Shown one piece after another: positions 62,006-64,000 of a DNA stretch of 64,000 bases. The translations under genes were made by a program, and so were the position numbers. This stretch comes from Streptomyces sp. IMTB 2501 (GTDB lineage Bacteria; Actinomycetota; Actinomycetes; Streptomycetales; Streptomycetaceae): assembly GCF_001953885.1 (NCBI RefSeq), contig NZ_MQUS01000002.1, positions 124,001-188,000 of the forward strand, given 5' to 3'. The notes under the pieces are model-generated. The model was not told where the DNA came from. It worked only from the letters and a program-made list of their open reading frames with translations, and searched no databases. Position 1 is the stretch's first letter. Every line of letters begins with the position of its first letter.

Positions 62006-62512
62006 TCAGTCCGCCGTCGTGCCGTCGGCCGGCTCACCAAGGTTCTCGGCGAGCTGGAACAGAGCCGGCAGTGCGTTGGTGATGGCCGCCCGGGCGCGGT
62101 TGTCGAGCGCGGCCAACGCGTCGTCGATACGGCGTTCGTGGGCGGTGGTCCAGGCGGCGAGCTTCTCGCGCCCGGCGTCGGTGAGAGTGACGACGGAGGC
62201 CCGGCGATCGGCCGAGTCCACGTCGCGCGCCACCAGCCCCGAGGTGATCATCTGGCCGATCAGTCCGCTGACCGTGCTCGGAGCCAGGCGGCGGCGGGCG
62301 GCGAGGTCGCTGATCCGTGCGGGGGAGTGCTCGCCGAGGACCTGGAGCAGCTCGACCTGTGCCATGGGCAGGGTCTCCCACGGGTAGTCGGTGCGGATCG
62401 AGGAGCGCAGCGCTCGGCGCAGCCGGGTGACGGCCTCGGTGAGCAGACGGGCCTCGGGCTCCTGCGGGGCGGAGCCGGGCGCGGAGACGTCGGAGCGGGG
62501 CTGCGCGGACAT
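62006..62512 (-). CDS. MarR family transcriptional regulator
   Basis: 168 residues. The winged helix is clear (WETLPMAQVELLQVLGEHSP; RISDLAARRRLAPSTVSGLI; TSGLVARDVDSADRRASVVT; LTDAGREKLAAW). It is convergent with the TetR gene (12 bases between stops) and divergent from the MBL-rhodanese gene, so it might control the latter. The palindromes in that space are, however, more typical of CsoR-type proteins. Confidence 0.88.
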   Translation of the reverse strand: MSAQPRSDVSAPGSAPQEPEARLLTEAVTRLRRALRSSIRTDYPWETLPMAQVELLQVLGEHSPARISDLAARRRLAPSTVSGLIGQMITSGLVARDVDSADRRASVVTLTDAGREKLAAWTTAHERRIDDALAALDNRARAAITNALPALFQLAENLGEPADGTTAD

Positions 62513-62642
62513 GCGGCAAGGGTAGCCGGACCGTGCAAAGGCACGGGCCTGACCATCCGCGGCTCGGACGCCCTCCGATCGTCCTTGGGTGCCTCTTCCT
62601 CGTTCCGTGCCTGTTTCGAAGGGCTCTCCCTGCTCTCGAAAA

Positions 62643-62656
62643 TACCCCCGGGGGTA
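62643..62656. promoter_or_regulatory. CsoR/CstR-like palindrome, copy 1
   Basis: TACCCCCGGGGGTA is a perfect 14-bp palindrome. A second identical copy lies 34 bases downstream. Such sites are typical for CsoR-family copper or persulfide sensors; the regulator gene is not in the window. Confidence 0.7.
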
Positions 62657-62676
62657 CTCGTGCTACCGTCGATATA

Positions 62677-62690
62677 TACCCCCGGGGGTA
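62677..62690. promoter_or_regulatory. CsoR/CstR-like palindrome, copy 2
   Basis: Identical to copy 1 (TACCCCCGGGGGTA), 34 bases before the GTG of the MBL-rhodanese gene, where binding would block transcription. Confidence 0.7.
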
Positions 62691-62723
62691 AATTCCACTC
62701 AAAGGGCTGGAAGGGAGTTCCTC

Positions 62724-64000
62724 GTGTTCTTCGTCGACACGATCGAGACGGCCGGGCTCGGCAACCGCGGCTACCTGGCAGGCGGCGAGCGGACGGCCGT
62801 GGTGGTCGACCCGCCGCGTGACATCGACCGAGTGATCGCGGCGGCCGTACGGCGCGGGGTGCGGATATCCCACGTCGTCGAGACGCACGTCCACAACGAC
62901 TACGTCACCGGCGGCCTGGAGCTGGCCCACGTCACGGGCGCCTTCTACCTCGTCCCCGCCGGGGCCGGAGTCTCGTACGCACACGTATCCGTGCGCGACG
63001 GCGACCGCCACGGGATCGACGCCGCCGCGGGCCTGGTCCTGCGTGCACTGGCGACTCCCGGCCACACCCCGCACCACACCTCCTACGCGCTGGAGGAGAA
63101 CGGAACGGCCGTTGCCGCGTTCACCGGCGGCTCCCTGCTGATCGGCACCGTGGGCCGGCCGGATCTGGTCGAACCGCGGCTGACGGAGCGGCTCGCCCGC
63201 GCTCAGCACGCCTCCGCGCACCGGCTGGCCGCCGAACTGCCGGACGCCACGGCGGTGCTGCCCACGCACGGCTTCGGCAGCTTCTGCTCCGCCGGCCGGA
63301 CGACGGGCGAGTCCAGCACGATCGGTGAGGAGAAGGAGTCCAACGAGGCGTTGACGCGTGACGTGGACGGCTTTGTCGCCGACCTGCTGGCCGGTCTGGA
63401 CGACGTACCCGCGTACTACGCCCACATGGGCCCGGCCAACACCGCCGGACCCGCGCCCGTGGATCTGACGCCGCCCGCCGTCGCCGACGCGGACGAGATC
63501 GCCGCCCGGCTCGCCGCCGGGGAGTGGGTGGTCGACCTGCGCCACCGGGTCGCCTTCGCCGAAGGCCATGTGGCGGGTTCGGTCAACTTCGAGGCCGGGG
63601 GACAGCTCGCCACGTACCTGGCCTGGCTGATCCCGTGGGGTAGGCCGGTGACCCTGCTCGCCGCCTCCGCCGAGCAACTCGCCGCCGCACAGCGCGAGTT
63701 GGTCCGGGTCGGCATCGACCGCCCGGCCGCCGCGGCCACCGGAGAGCCGTCGGGCTGGGTAGGCCGGGGCGAGGCCCTCGCCTCCTTCCCGCGGGCCTCG
63801 TTCGCCGACCTCGCGGAGCACGCCGAGGACGGCGTGGTCGTACTGGACGTCCGCCGGGACGCCGAGCGGGCGGCCGGATTCATCGACGGCTCGGTGCACA
63901 TCCCCGTCCACGCCCTGCACCGCCGCCTCCACGAGGTGCCCGAGGGGCAGGTGTGGGTCCACTGCGCCGGCGGCATGCGTGCCGCCATCGCCGCCTCCCT
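62724..64000 (+). CDS. MBL-fold / rhodanese protein, persulfide-dioxygenase-like, runs off the window
   Basis: GTG 62724 follows GGAAGGGAG; 425 codons are visible and the end is outside the window. The metallo-beta-lactamase domain has VVETHVHNDYVTGGLELAH (metal His and Asp), LATPGHTPHHTSYALE (His) and LPTHGFGSFCSA (His). The usual TGDTL Asp strand reads FTGGSLLIGTVGRPDLVE here, with Gly in place of Asp. From about residue 260 two rhodanese-like parts follow (WVVDLRHRVAFAEGHVAGSV without Cys, then VVLDVRRDAERAAGFIDGSV). The sequence VWVHCAGGMRAAIAAS carries the active Cys. It probably handles glutathione- or mycothiol-type persulfides. Confidence 0.9.
   Translation, partial: MFFVDTIETAGLGNRGYLAGGERTAVVVDPPRDIDRVIAAAVRRGVRISHVVETHVHNDYVTGGLELAHVTGAFYLVPAGAGVSYAHVSVRDGDRHGIDAAAGLVLRALATPGHTPHHTSYALEENGTAVAAFTGGSLLIGTVGRPDLVEPRLTERLARAQHASAHRLAAELPDATAVLPTHGFGSFCSAGRTTGESSTIGEEKESNEALTRDVDGFVADLLAGLDDVPAYYAHMGPANTAGPAPVDLTPPAVADADEIAARLAAGEWVVDLRHRVAFAEGHVAGSVNFEAGGQLATYLAWLIPWGRPVTLLAASAEQLAAAQRELVRVGIDRPAAAATGEPSGWVGRGEALASFPRASFADLAEHAEDGVVVLDVRRDAERAAGFIDGSVHIPVHALHRRLHEVPEGQVWVHCAGGMRAAIAAS

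Noticed and set aside
62034..63962. Minus-strand frame of 642 codons opposite the MBL-rhodanese gene
   Set aside because: Antisense shadow; the plus strand carries the metal-binding His motifs and the rhodanese Cys.
1..64000. CRISPR array
   Set aside because: No set of regularly spaced short repeats was seen. The only repeats are operator copies and the 66-bp pair.

Overview
The window is high-GC actinomycete DNA, almost certainly Streptomyces. Supporting signs are the strong G/C third-position bias, many GTG starts, and typical Streptomyces families: a RheA-like regulator with Hsp18, DUF5133, DUF2267, a DUF6230/DUF6114 pair, PAS-PP2C phosphatases, and a family 2B encapsulin with a cysteine desulfurase. 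The mixture of intact operons with broken transposases and fragments of good genes suggests an accessory part of the chromosome such as an arm. That placement is inferred, not shown.

Left part (1-6000): the end of a universal stress protein, then a pyruvate phosphate dikinase gene cut after about 165 codons by a TniB/TniQ transposon remnant, then two IS630-type transposases and one IS5-type transposase, all broken and partly rearranged.

Stress block (6000-21700): a nitroreductase, a DnaK tail fused to an IS5 fragment, grpE, a PAS-PP2C-ATPase regulator, a VOC protein, two small heat-shock proteins, and the divergent rheA-like/hsp18 pair sharing two TGTCATC-N5-GATGACA operators. DUF2267 and DUF5133 genes (several broken), a second PP2C regulator, a methyltransferase-like protein, a GNAT protein, a lipase and a broken CBS-domain gene follow.

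Middle part (21700-36800): a secreted phosphoesterase with an FN3 domain, a DUF6230/DUF6114 pair, an ECF sigma factor with reductase and EthD genes, and a divergent TetR/alpha-beta-hydrolase pair flanked by two copies of a 66-bp direct repeat left by IS1380-like DNA. A secreted trypsin-like protease carries a piece of Clp ATPase gene in a shifted frame. About 2 kb of gene-poor DNA with IS701 and IS5 remnants, a Pro/Gly/Gln-rich protein and a lipoprotein complete this part.

Right part (36800-64000) is mostly intact: a molybdenum hydroxylase operon (FAD subunit, a 2Fe-2S/Mo fusion, a membrane ABM protein), VOC and GNAT genes, and the encapsulin-cysteine desulfurase pair. Next come tRNA-like remnants and an uncharacterised P-loop ATPase with a membrane-anchored solute-binding-type protein. 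A quinone-reductase/IclR pair with three operator repeats, an adenylate-forming ligase, a broken kynureninase facing a truncated histidine phosphatase, and a 2-hydroxyacid dehydrogenase follow. The end holds an MFS/TetR efflux pair with four operators, a MarR regulator, and an MBL-rhodanese sulfur enzyme under two CsoR/CstR-like palindromes.

The best candidates for a less-described system are the P-loop ATPase/anchored binding-protein pair (48721-52514) and the encapsulin pair (44518-47239).
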